In this document: piece by piece, positions 51,591-60,995 of the stretch
Layout: each line of letters opens with the position of its first letter
Numbering within the stretch: the stretch's first letter is position 1
From: Prorocentrum cordatum
Taxonomy: Eukaryota > Sar > Dinophyceae > Prorocentrales > Prorocentraceae
Length of the DNA stretch: 64,000 nt
NCBI GenBank assembly: GCA_963575745.1
Contig: CAUYUJ010009846.1
Coordinates: 260,001-324,000 of the forward strand
Reading direction: 5' to 3'
The notes under the pieces: generated by a model
Told to the model about the DNA's origin: nothing
The model's input: the letters and a program-made list of their open reading frames with translations, nothing else
The model's database searches: none
Position numbers and translations under genes: made by a program

Positions 51591-51662
51591 GTGGACGACG
51601 GCGAGTTGCCGTGGGACCGGGGCGTGGCGACGGAGGCGTTCGACGACCTGTACCACCTCGAG
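51591..51662 (+). CDS. Possible 24-codon exon
   Basis: GGCAAGAG|GTGG acceptor and CTCGAG|GATT (GA-type) donor enclose an open frame ELPWDRGVATEAFDDLYHLE preceded by VDDG. Length is a multiple of three and a TCC-rich intron follows. No family known. Confidence 0.4.
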
Positions 51663-51886
51663 GATTTTTGTTTCTGCCGTCCCCCCCCTCCTCATCCTCT
51701 GGTCCTCGTCCTCCTAGTACATTTTCCTCCCTCCTCATCCTCTCGTCCTCGGCGTCCTCCTCCTCCTCCTTCTGCTCCTCCTCCTCCTCTTCCTCCCGTC
51801 TTCTCCCCATCTTCCTCCTCTTCCTCCTCTTCCTTCTCCTCCTTACCTCTATCCACACTTCAACCTTCCCCTCCTCCCGCACAGAG

Positions 51887-51934
51887 GGGGTCGCTTCCCG
51901 CGCGGCATTCCCGCCAATCTTCGAATTTGCCTAG
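51887..51934 (+). CDS. Possible terminal exon
   Basis: After a TCC-rich stretch, CACAGAG|GGGG gives an AG|G acceptor. The frame in phase with 51591-51662 reads GVASRAAFPPIFEFA to a stop at 51934. The short length makes this tentative; an acceptor two bases earlier gives another frame ending at 51974. Confidence 0.3.
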   Translation, partial: GVASRAAFPPIFEFA

Positions 51935-52184
51935 CCGCGTCCAGCGTGCAGCCGTGGTCACATTGAACGCCTAGAGGAGGACTCGACTCGACTCGACCTT
52001 GGGTTCAACAATTCTTTGTGTCACTACGGGGAACAGTGACGGACACCAACATTTAACATAACTCCCTCAGTCAACGCTGTCGTTCATCGGGGCGCTGAGA
52101 AACATCTGAACCTGGCGAGTGACTTGGATTGCACCTTCATCATCTCATCAAGATGGGGGGCAGGTCCAGCTAGCACCCGTGAAG

Positions 52185-52340
52185 CCAGATACACACACCA
52201 CACACACACACACAACGCACGCACGCACGCACGCGCACGCGCACACGCACACGCACTCGCACACGCACACGCACACGCACACGCACACACACACACCACA
52301 CACACACACACACTAACACTACACACTACACACACCACGC
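52185..52340. repeat. (CA)n / (CACG)n microsatellite
   Basis: CACACA with CACGCACG and ACACGCACTC variants. Confidence 0.93.
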
Positions 52341-52404
52341 ACACCACTCACGGGGTAAGGCTCCAGGTGGCACCCGTGCTGAGCGCGGAGACGCCAGGAG
52401 GAGG

Positions 52405-52442
52405 AGGAGGAGGAGGAGGAGGAGGAGGAGGAGGAGGAGGAG
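52405..52442 (+). repeat. (GGA)n tract
   Basis: Pure GGA, 13 copies. The GC-rich DNA after it (52443-52690) has several frames; none is recognised. Confidence 0.9.
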
Positions 52443-52689
52443 AAGCTTGTGAGCCGTCCCGTTATCGTTGCCCTCGTCCTATAGTCGTCGCGCCCACCGG
52501 GAAAAGGACGCCACGGTGGCCTTCCGGGGAGCCTTCTTGCTGGAGGTGGCCGCGACGGGCGCCTCCTTCGGCCGCCCCAGGGAAGGGGCCAAGAGTCGGT
52601 CGGCGCAGCGTGTGCGTGGGTGGGGGGTGGGGTCGAGGAAGCGCACGCGTGGATCACTGGCGGCGCCCACGGGGGAGGCGGGAGAGGGG

Positions 52690-52815
52690 CGGCTTTCTAA
52701 GAAGGTGGAAGGGGCTTCTTGGGAAGCATGGGTGCTCTCAGAAGGCCCCAGTGGTGTGTACGTATGGAAGATTCTTGAAAGCCAGGCGGGCTTCTCAGAA
52801 GCCCTCAGCCCTCTT
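52690..52815. repeat. CTTCTCAGAAG micro-repeat cluster, copy 2
   Basis: CTTTCTAAGAAGG, GCTTCTTGGGAAGC, GCTCTCAGAAGG and GCTTCTCAGAAGC: self-complementary 11-mers as at 20945-21110. Confidence 0.65.
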
Positions 52816-52839
52816 GGAAGCCACCCTCCTCCCTCCTCC

Positions 52840-53390
52840 GTCCTCCACCTCCTCCTCCTCTTCCTCCCTCCCGCCCTCCCCTTCCTCCCTCCTCCTTCCA
52901 TCCCTACCTCCTCCCTCCTCCCTCAACTCTCCTCCTCCTCCTCCTCCTCCTCCTCCTCCTCCTCCTCCTCCTCCCTCCTCCTCCTCCTCCTCCTCCTCTC
53001 TCCCTCCCTCCTCCCCTCCTCCTCCTCTCTCCTCCCTCCTCCTCCCTCCTCCCTTCTCCCTTCTCCTTCTCCCTCCTCCCTCCTCCTCCTCCTCCTCCTC
53101 CTCCTCCTCCTCCTCCTCCTCCTCCTCCTCCTCCCTCCCTTCCTCCTCCTCCTCCTCCTCCTCCTCCTCCTCCTCCTCCTCCTCCTCCTCCTCCTCCTCC
53201 CCATCCTCCTCCTCCTCTCCTCCTCCTTCTCCTCCTCCTCCTCCTCCTCCTCCTCTCCTCCTCTTCCTCCTCCGCCTCCTCCTCCTCCTCCTCCTTCTCC
53301 TCCTCCTCCTCCTCCTTCTCCTCCTCCTCCTCCTCCTCCTCCTCCTCCTCCCCCTCATCCCTCTTCCCTCCTCCTCCTCCTCCTCCTCGC
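52840..53390. repeat. (TCC)n mega-tract
   Basis: About 550 bp of TCC with CTCCC and TTC interruptions, the longest pyrimidine tract here together with 56980-57715 (purine strand). Confidence 0.95.
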
Positions 53391-53620
53391 CACTTTTGGG
53401 GGGACGCTCCCCCCCCCTCGCGCCGACCCCCCCCCTCATTGCAGGCGCCGCCAAGATCTCAAGGCCCCAGTGGCTGCGATCGGCGGGCCCCGCCTTCGGG
53501 GGGCAAGATCGGGGCGCGCCCCCGTCGCCAGCATCTCCGGGGCGCCGGCCTCTCTCCTGCTTTTCGGAGGTTGCCTCGTGAGCTGACGACTAGCATTGAG
53601 GATGAGGAGGAGGAGGAGGA

Positions 53621-54402
53621 ACACCAGTGTAAACCCAATGGTCATCAACGATGTTGGAGTAAACCCCTCTTCATAGGCCCCTACAGCGGTTCTCTTTCAC
53701 TGAGGGAACTGCCTCGTCGGAAGACACCCGTTTGAAGACATTGAAGCATGCCAAAACATTGTTCTCGGGATTCCAACGCCCCGGATCAACCTGACTGTTG
53801 CGTCTTGACGATCCTGAATCGTGCCAAAACGTCATTCCTAGATCTTCAACGCAGAGAATCAAGGTAACTGTTGCGCCCGCATATAATCTTTCATCCTTCC
53901 AAAATGCAATTTCTGGTACGTTGATGATGGGAGTCCGTGGATGTCTTGAAAATGTTGTAAACGAATGTGCGCGGCGCGAAGGCGAGAGCCACATTTTGAC
54001 AAGGAACCGCTCTCAATCCGTGAACTTTTTGCAACTGTTTAAATCGAATGTGCGCCGCGCTAAGATGAGAGCCACATTTTGAAAACGGCCCGCCCCCAAC
54101 TTGTGAAACTCTTGCATGCTTGAAATACGAATGTGCGCCGCGCTGAAGCGAGAGCCACATTTTGAAAACGAGCCGCCCTCAACCAGTGAAACCCTTGCAA
54201 ATGTTTACAACGAATGTGCGCCGCGCTGAGGCGAGAGCCACATTTTCAAAACGACCCGCCCTCCATCTGTGAAACAGTTGCCAAACTTTAAGCTTCAGAG
54301 TCATACATGGTGAGGAAGTCTCAGGCGAAACGCCCGGCCCGCCCTAAAAACATGGCTCGGGATGCGACAGGGAGAGTTTGTTTATAAGGAAAATGAATGG
54401 AG
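53621..54402 (+). mobile_element. Family R repeat, copy 5 (best preserved)
   Basis: GGA (53597-53620) then AGTGTAAACCCAATGGTCAT, GTTCTCGGGATTCCAACGCC and CTGACTGTTGCGTCTTGACG. Four 83-bp units follow (53957-54275; CGAATGTGCGCCGCGCTAAG and GAGAGCCACATTTTGAAAAC). The right end is GATGCGACAGGGAGAGTTTG, then GGA (54403-54480). Reference copy for the family. Confidence 0.85.
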
Positions 54403-54724
54403 GGAGGAGGAGCGGGAGGGAGGAGGGAGGAGGGAGGAGGGAGGAGGAGGAGGAGGAGGAGGAGCGGCAGGGGCAGGAGCAGGAGGTCCTGCCTCCCTGC
54501 TCTCATGCTTCCTGCTTTCCGGCTTTATTGCTGGCACTGGCCATCAGTCGCTGGAAGTTGGCATGTTTGGATGCCCATATGCCAATATACTTTCAGTGTC
54601 TTCCTACTTCAACGCTCAAGTGGCTTCACCTTTGCTGTCCTGTTTCGTTGGCGGGCGGACATCCAATCTACTTTCAACGCCTTCCTGCTTCATGATTCGA
54701 TATACTTCTTCCGACCGATGGGTG

Positions 54725-54940
54725 AGTCGGGAATGCGCCATATTCCAGAAAAGTAGCACATAAGTTTGGGGACGATTCATTGAATGTGTTATTGACAGTG
54801 CTCGATGATGTTCTAACTCCTCTTAAGTGTTTTTGTTCCAACACCTGACTTGAGACCTAAGAGAAATATGACGAAATGGCTATTATTCTTAATTGTTTTT
54901 CCATTTCATCATCCCCTGTAGGAGGTCATGCCCGACCTAA
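54725..54940 (+). mobile_element. Family A element, left end weak
   Basis: The right-end complement TTAGGTCGGGCATGACCTCC is clear; the left end is only partly recognisable (AGTCGGGAATGCGCCATATT), followed by the AT-rich interior AAAAGTAGCAC...GGGGACGATTC. Confidence 0.6.
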
Positions 54941-55191
54941 GACTAGCTCCCATACTCATACGACCCCCAGATTTCTCGAGCCGGAATTCCAGGGGGGGCG
55001 GCTACGAGCATGTGTTTTCGCAGGGGCCCCCCCCGCTCGAACGCAAGCCCCTCGCGGGGTCCGACCATTCGCACCCCCCACTCGCAGCCTACTCACACCC
55101 ATACCCGTAGCCTGTTCAGTGCCTTCACCGCATGTCCCTCCACTTCTCCTCCCCCCCGCAGGACTGAGCGTGTGCTGCCCTTTCATTATTA

Positions 55192-55363
55192 CAGCCAACC
55201 CGCGCAGCAAGGATGAGCAACCTTCCCGAGGGTACCCTTGCATCCTTGCCCCTTCGGCCCATCCTTAGCGACTTTCGCTGCCCAATCTCGTTCGAAAGAC
55301 GTTCACATGGGCCTCCAAGGCCCTTGCATCTTTACTGCGCGTCCTTATGATACGGGTTGACTG
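55192..55363 (+). mobile_element. Family B inverted-repeat element (reference copy)
   Basis: CAGCCAACCCGCGCAGCAAG at the left and TACGGGTTGACTG at the right are inverted termini. The inside is built from GCATCCTT words (GGTACCCTTGCATCCTTGCC, CCCTTGCATCTTTACTGCGC). 172 bp, non-coding. Confidence 0.75.
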
Positions 55364-55479
55364 TACTCTCACCGGTCCATGGATCTGGCGCCCACGTACC
55401 AGATCCACGGATCCGCAATACGTGCCCGAGGGTGGAAGGCGCCCCGCAGCTTTCACTCAGGAGCGGGGGCCCTCTACCG

Positions 55480-55605
55480 GAGCGGCCCTCTGATGGAGCG
55501 GCCTTCTGCCAGCGCGGCCTTCTGCCCAAGCGGTTTTCTGCCCAAGCGGCCTTCTGCCCGAGCGGTCTTCTCCCAGAGCTGCTTTCTGCCAGAGCGGTGC
55601 CCCCC
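55480..55605. repeat. 17-bp tandem repeat AGCGGCCTTCTGCCCGA
   Basis: Seven degenerate copies (AGCGGCCTTCTGCC, AGCGGTTTTCTGCCC, AGCGGTCTTCTCCC). Confidence 0.85.
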
Positions 55606-55679
55606 GCCTCCCCCCTTTGCCGTGTGAGCTTCGGGTCCCGCTCCCAGACTCACGCGCCTCCTATCGAGCCCCCCCGTAG

Positions 55680-55876
55680 GCTGGCTCGTGGCGGGCACCA
55701 GCTGGGTCTCCGCGGCAACCGAGACCTGCGTGGATTCGGCACCGCTCCTGTGGTATAGCTGCTACTTCTACGTGGCGATCATGTGGTCCCTGATCCTTTC
55801 GGGCTTCGTGATGATCATCGCAAGCGGGTTTGCCAACGTCGTCTTCAAGCAGTCGCCGCCCCGCCAAGAGGAGTAA
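55680..55876 (+). CDS. Probable last exon of a membrane protein
   Basis: CCCCCCGTAG|GCTGG is a pyrimidine-backed AG|G acceptor. The frame (phase 1) reads WLVAGTSWVSAATETCVDSA, then a strongly hydrophobic stretch LLWYSCYFYVAIMWSLILSG, FVMIIASGF, and a hydrophilic tail ending SPPRQEE at a TAA (55874-55876). At least one transmembrane helix is evident, with Cys and Trp spacing unlike random GC-rich translation. Upstream exons are not identified; a link to the 31-kb exons would be speculation. No function is assigned. Confidence 0.55.
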
Positions 55877-56130
55877 CTAGATAAGCCTGGTCAGGGCGCC
55901 CCCGTCGGAGCCCACGAGTTGGAGCTGAATGATTGTGGGAGAAATGAACATCAGTTCTCCCGATCCTCGTCTTCCCAATCTCTCTCTTTATCTTTCTCTC
56001 TACTCCGATGTTGCCTTCTCCTTCTTCGTCATCCTCAGCATCACCACCATCAGCATCAGCATCATCGTGAGCAGCAGCGCGGCAGCAGCATCAGCATCAG
56101 CATCATCATCGTTAGCAGCAGCATTATGAT

Positions 56131-56131
56131 T

Positions 56132-56199
<68 letters not shown>

Positions 56200-56200
56200 A
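56131..56200. repeat. (ATC)n microsatellite
   Basis: About 22 ATC/CAT triplets, preceded by looser CAGCAT/CATCAT repeats from 56035. Confidence 0.96.
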
Positions 56201-56497
56201 GTCAAAATCACATGCCTCCTCTCCTCCCATATATGATGAATTCTCGGTTGGTGACCAATGTGTGAGCACATCATCTTAGTGAGGCATTCGGGTTTAGAGC
56301 GACTAGGCATGCGAATGGTGTTTCTCTTCTTGGTTGACGACATGTCTGGCGTTCGCAGCCGCTATTCTTCTGTGTCCAGTGGAAGGATTGGCATCTGCAG
56401 GCCGGTGTCGTGGAGACGACGTCGCAGTGTTGCAATCCGATGTCGCGCAGCAGGTTCAAACGCCATTCCAGTAAGCTCAATCTGGATCGGTTGCCAC

Positions 56498-56668
56498 CGT
56501 GATTGAGCAAGTTGCCACGGTTGTTGCGTGCAGCACTGGTGGTGCCAAGCAGTATGTTCCTCCCACGATATGCGCGTTCTGCCCCTCGATTGTTGAATTC
56601 CCTGGGAGAGATTATGGAGCTCGGGGGCAGCTCAAGATTGTTATTTCTTCTCTGGCTCCATCAGGATA
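56498..56668 (+). pseudogene. Coding-like fragment, unknown
   Basis: One plus frame reads EQVATVVACSTGGAKQYVPP, then TICAFCPSIVEFPGRDYGAR and QLKIVISSLAPSG to a stop. The same frame is protein-like upstream (VLQSDVAQQVQTPFQ) but is broken by a stop near 56469. Composition is near 50 percent GC. It looks like a decayed coding segment; no family is recognised. Confidence 0.3.
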
Positions 56669-56979
56669 GTCTCCGTTCCTTCCCCTATGATCATGCCACT
56701 CGTCAGCCGCCGCCGCCGTCTCCTCCTGCCCCCCCCCCTCCTCCCCCCAGTGCTCCAAAGTGTCGCCGATGTCATACTGCAGTGCGTCATGAAAGCCTCT
56801 AGGTGGCTTGCAGACAGCCGCATGGCTCGGTATCAACGATGCTCTCCCCAAAACACTGCCCTGCTACCCGTAGCTCTACTTGACCAGGCGGGACACTGAC
56901 GCCATGATCGTTTGGCACATCCTCTTAACATCTTTTTCCGCACTCTCCTCCAGCGTCCGTCCTGACCGGCTGCTCGACC

Positions 56980-57715
56980 TGGAGGAGGAGGAGGCGGAGG
57001 AGGAGGAGGACGAATAATAGAACGAAGAGCAGGAGGCGAAGAAGGAGGATGAGGAGGAGGAGAAAGGGGGATGATGATGAGGAGGAGGAGGAGGAGAAAG
57101 GAGGAGGAGGGGGAGGAGGAGGAGGAGGAGAAGAAGGAGGAGAAGGAGGAGGAGAAGGAGGCAGAGGAGGAGGAAGGAGGAGGAGGAGGAGGGAGTAGGA
57201 GGAGGAGGAGGAGGGGGAGGAGGAGAGGAGGAGGAGGAGGAGGAGGAGGAGGAGGAGAGGAGGAGGAGGGGAGGAGGAGGAGGAGGAGGAGGAGGAGGAG
57301 ACAGGGGGAGGCGGAGGGGAAGGAGAGGAGGAGGAGGAGGAGGAGGAGGAGAAAGGAGGAGGAGGAGGAGGAGGAGGAGGAGGAGGAGGAGGAGGAGGAG
57401 GGAGGAGGAGGGAGGAGGAGGAGGAGGAGGAGGAGGAGGAGGAGGAGGAGGAGGAGGAGGAGGAGGAGGAGGAGGGGGGGAGGAGAAGGAGGAGGAGGAG
57501 GAGGAGGAGGAAGAGGAGGAGGAGGCGGGAGAGCAGGAGGAGAAGGAGGAGGAGGAGGAGGAGGAGGAGGGAGGGAGGGAGGGAGGGAGGAGAGAGGAGG
57601 AGGAGGAGGAGAAGGAGGAGGAGGAGGAGGAAGAAGAGGAGGAGGAGGAGGCGGGAGAGCAGGAGGAGGAGCAGGAGGAGCAGGAGGAGCAGAAGGAACA
57701 GGAGGGAGGAGAAGG
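56980..57715 (+). repeat. (GGA)n mega-tract
   Basis: About 735 bp of GGA with AGG, GAA and GGGA interruptions. All long minus-strand frames here (Pro/Ser/Leu runs) are artefacts of it. The GC-rich island 57730-57958 that follows starts TTCTGCAG|GAGC and may be an exon, but frames compete. Confidence 0.95.
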
Positions 57716-57958
57716 ACCCCACGTGGGAGGCTTCTGCAGGAGCGGCGCGCGCCCCACCGAGGTCGCAGGCGGGCTCCTCCGACAGCGCCACGGCCCGCCA
57801 GGACGGCCCCGCGCCGCCGCGCCGCGGCCAGCGCCTGTACGGCTTCGGGCACCCGCGCCGGCCTGGAGGCGCCCGCCCCCCCTCCTGGCGGGCGGCGCGC
57901 CGCAGCAGGGCCCCTCCGCCCACTCGGGGCCTCCCATCAAGCGGTGGCGAAACTTTCT

Positions 57959-58145
57959 GGCTTGCCCATGGGCCCACCGAAGAATGATCCAAGAACCTGC
58001 TGTGGCTTTCAACAAATGGTATGAGATGGTTTCTGGTCGAGGCAGCTTTGTTTTAACACGTCGGGCTTATGTTATAGGAGCATGGTGTTTGTTCGGAGAA
58101 ATGTTGAGTTCTTAGACACTTCCGTGGTAGGCCTATAGGAATGCC
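57959..58145 (+). mobile_element. Family C inverted-repeat element, copy 2
   Basis: The left end GGCTTGCCCATGGGCCCACC and right-end complement GGCATTCCTATAGGCCTACC match copy 1 at 18505-18690 in order and length (187 vs 186 bp). Confidence 0.65.
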
Positions 58146-58322
58146 ATGATGGTCGGTCCTTGCTCATCACAAGATCGAAGTCGGTTCGGGCAGGGCACCC
58201 TTCGTGCTCTTCGGGTTTGTGAGATGTTCTTTTGCATCCTGGGGAGGATGCCCTCGGATGCTCTGTGTGCTGTGGCCGACGGAGGGTCCTACGTTCTTGA
58301 AGGATGCTCTTCTGTCCTAGGT

Positions 58323-58482
58323 TTAAGTCGGGCCCGTCCCTCTACAGGAGGAGTAGTTAAGAATGGTCAAAAAGTAGTCTGGGGGCGATTTCTCTACTAT
58401 TTTTGAGCATGCTTGGGCATTTGTTTGATTATTTTTCTTTGTCATCCTAAATCCGCCTGTATACGGGACACGCCCGACGTAA
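58323..58482 (+). mobile_element. Family A inverted-repeat element (reference copy)
   Basis: 160 bp: left TTAAGTCGGGCCCGTCCCTC (then TACAGGAGGA), right-end complement TTACGTCGGGCGTGTCCCGT (then ATACAGGCGGAT). TTA/TAA at the outer ends may be part of the repeat or a 3-bp target duplication. Interior AT-rich with GTCAAAAAGTAGTC. Non-coding, MITE-like. Confidence 0.85.
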
Positions 58483-58794
58483 TCCCAGGTCCGACTGTAC
58501 TGGGACCCCCTCCGAGAGACCTCTAACCCCCCCCCTCCGCCCCACGCGACCGCACTCGCCACGTTCCCAGGCCGGCACCGCATGGAGCAGTTCAATGCGG
58601 AGGGTGTTGGTAGTGTTCCACCCTCGCGGGAACTCGCCGTGCCCCCCAGACCGTCAAGCAGCCGTTCGGGAGGAAAAGCCAGCCTTGGGGAGAGGGTCGG
58701 GACTTCTGGGGATCCCATATCCGTGTACTCATTCATTCGACACAACAGACACTATTACATCAGAGAAAACTCCAACCAGTGGATGTTTTGAAAT

Positions 58795-58985
58795 GGGATC
58801 GATAAAGAGATCGACCAGGAACCCGGGAACCCAGAACCCACCGAAATCGGACTGGAACCATTGCAAGGACCAGGAACCCGGGAACCCAGAACAGGGATCC
58901 CGGGAACCCAGAACCGGGAACTCGGGAACCCAGCCGGCCAGCAAAATCGGCGGGACATTATCGTCAAATCTTTCAATATCCGCCA
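58795..58985 (-). repeat. Dispersed repeat F, inverted copy 2
   Basis: GAACCCGGGAACCCAGAACC units between GAGATCGACC and a TCTTTCAATATCCG segment; reverse complement of 46075-46262. Confidence 0.7.
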
Positions 58986-59204
58986 GGACCACTTCAGTGC
59001 AAGCACTGGTTGAGGAACATCGGTGCCCGGGGAGGTCCTGGCGCGAGGCGTCTGGCCCTTCTCGGCCTCTGGGGGCCCCACGCAGGGCCCCAGGGGGCCG
59101 CCAGCAGGACCGCTCCGGCCGAACAGCCGGGCCCGGGGGGGGGGAACGAGTCGGGGCCTCCAGGGGTCCGCGCCGTGGAGCCAAAACAGAGAACTCACGA
59201 CGGG

Positions 59205-59331
59205 CTTGGCATCGCTCGGGCGTGTGTTTTTTTGGAGGGAGGGCCATCGAGGACACCCTGGAATGTCTTCGAAAGCAGACACGCGCGGCATCGAAAAATA
59301 CACGGGGCATGGACGTCCGAGCAAGAGCCAG
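59205..59331 (+). mobile_element. Family D inverted-repeat element, copy 2
   Basis: CTTGGCATCGCTCGGGCGTG at the left, ATGGACGTCCGAGC at the right; 127 bp, same interior order as 8683-8808 (CCATCGAGGA, CGAAA.A.ACAC.GGG). Confidence 0.7.
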
Positions 59332-59399
59332 CGGTGGGGCTCTGGGTATCTCTCTCTCTCTCTCTCTCTCCCTTGGCCATGAAGAACGTGCCGACTAGA

Positions 59400-59570
59400 C
59401 GTAAGAGTGCCCACTCGCGGGAGGGACCACTCGCCGGAGTGACCTCTGGTGGGGCCCCCCGATCGCCGAATGCGTTGCGATAGTGGCGTGTTGCGCACAC
59501 GTGTTTGGTCCCCCCGTGGCCCCCCAAAGAGCAGCTCACCAAGAGTCATTCTTATCCAGGGTCGATTGTC
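59400..59570 (+). repeat. Dispersed repeat I, copy 2
   Basis: CTCGCCGGAGTGACC, CCCGATCGCCGAATGCGTTG, GTGTTTGGTCCCCCCG and ATTCTTATCCAGGGTC; counterpart of 50495-50665. Confidence 0.7.
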
Positions 59571-59985
59571 CGTCCTCTGCCGCGCGGCTGTAATTATTCG
59601 AGCAGTTCGCCTTGCAACTCCGGCGGCGCCAGCGACCCAGAGCCGACATTGTGTACAGCTCGGGTGCTGCTGGAAGTGCTCCTGGCCCAAGGTGCCCGCG
59701 GGAGTCCCAAGGAGGCCCCCACGGCCTCCAGAGCACCCCTGACGAGGCCCAGAGGGCCCCATGGGGCTCCAGAGTGGAGCGAACAGCTGGGGGCACCTTG
59801 GGCCAGGGGCACCTTTAGCAACACCCGAAGAGCATTCGCTGTGCGGCAGAAGAACAACAACCCTCGACCAGGGTCGCTTCTGCGTGTAGCCGAAGGGGGG
59901 TCCTGCGGGGAACGGCTCCTGGACCCCGGGCGCCCCCGGGGGAACGAGTCGGGACCCCCGCGGGGCGCACGCCGTGGAGCCAAAG

Positions 59986-60119
59986 TTAGGTCGGGCTTGC
60001 CCGTCTGCAGGAGGAATCTTCTGAATCAGATTCAAAATAATACGGGGACCATTTCTTCATGACTTTTGGAACTAGGTTCGCATGTTTTGACTGTTTCTGT
60101 CGGCCAAAATCCACCTGAT
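59986..60119 (+). mobile_element. Family A element, right end lost
   Basis: The left end TTAGGTCGGGCTTGCCCGTC and AT-rich interior are present; it stops at AAAATCCACCTGATGAGGCC just inside the expected right terminus. Confidence 0.65.
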
Positions 60120-60284
60120 GAGGCCAAGAGGCAAAGACGAGAACTCACAACGTTGGGGATCTGACACCCCTCAGACATCCGAAGAAAACGCGCCGACGTT
60201 CGTGGACTCCGCCATCCGCTTGGGAGAATCAAGAATTTGGACTGGACCCTGGGCGTTTCCTCGGAGCTCCTTTTTGTTCATAGA

Positions 60285-60445
60285 GGTTCCGGTGCCATGA
60301 GAGGCGTTCCAAAAAGGGCCTCGCCTTCGAGGGGCGAAGGAGTTGCTGTCTCTCCCGAGGTGGAAGGTTGGCGGAAGGCGGCGGAAATTGAACGACTGCG
60401 GCTCCGCCAGCGGGAACCGGCGGAAGCAAAAGTCGATTCCCCAAG
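60285..60445 (+). repeat. Dispersed repeat G, copy 2
   Basis: GGGCCTCGCCTTCGAGGGGC, GGCGGAAGGCGGCGGAAATT and GCGGAAGCAAAAGTCGATTC; counterpart of 45870-46045. Confidence 0.7.
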
Positions 60446-60995
60446 ACATGACACAGTTTTTGAGTTCAGGGTGCCTGGGATCGGCCGTGAATAGAGAGAG
60501 GTCCCGCAGGATACGTTTCTTAAACCCCAGCGTTCTCCCCAGGACCAGCTCTTCATCCCGATTGTTCCGAGTTGTTTGATCGACGGCCCCGGGGCCCGAG
60601 GAGGGGTCGGAAGGGCCCGAAAACGGAGAAACTAATCCAGGGCCCTTTCCTTTCCTCGAGGAAGACCCGCTTCCTTCCTACCGGTGCGTTCCTCCTCTCA
60701 TCGTCCTATCCCCTCTGCGTTTTCCCTCCCGCCGGGAAGGAAGCGAGGGGGCCGGCCCCGGATGTCGCCCTGCGCCCCGTCTCTCCTCCTCCTCCTCCTC
60801 GTCCTTTGGCTCTCCTCCTCGTCCCTCTTTGTCCCTCCTCTTCCCCTGCGCTCCTCTTCCCTTTCACTCTCCAGCCGTACCGGGGCCATGGTGTCCTGCT
60901 CCCCTGCGCAAGCGCTCACTTCGGCACGACGCGGCGTTTGCGAGGTTGTGGTTTCTCCGCTGTGCCGTTCTCCCTTTCGCATTGCCCGCAGCCGC

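Noticed and set aside
52124-53586. 485-codon plus-strand frame
   Set aside because: Made of CA, GGA and TCC microsatellites joined by GC-rich DNA; no protein-like segment of length.
56833-58015. Long minus-strand frames of 339-379 codons with Pro/Ser/Leu runs
   Set aside because: They cross the (GGA)n mega-tract, where every frame is open.
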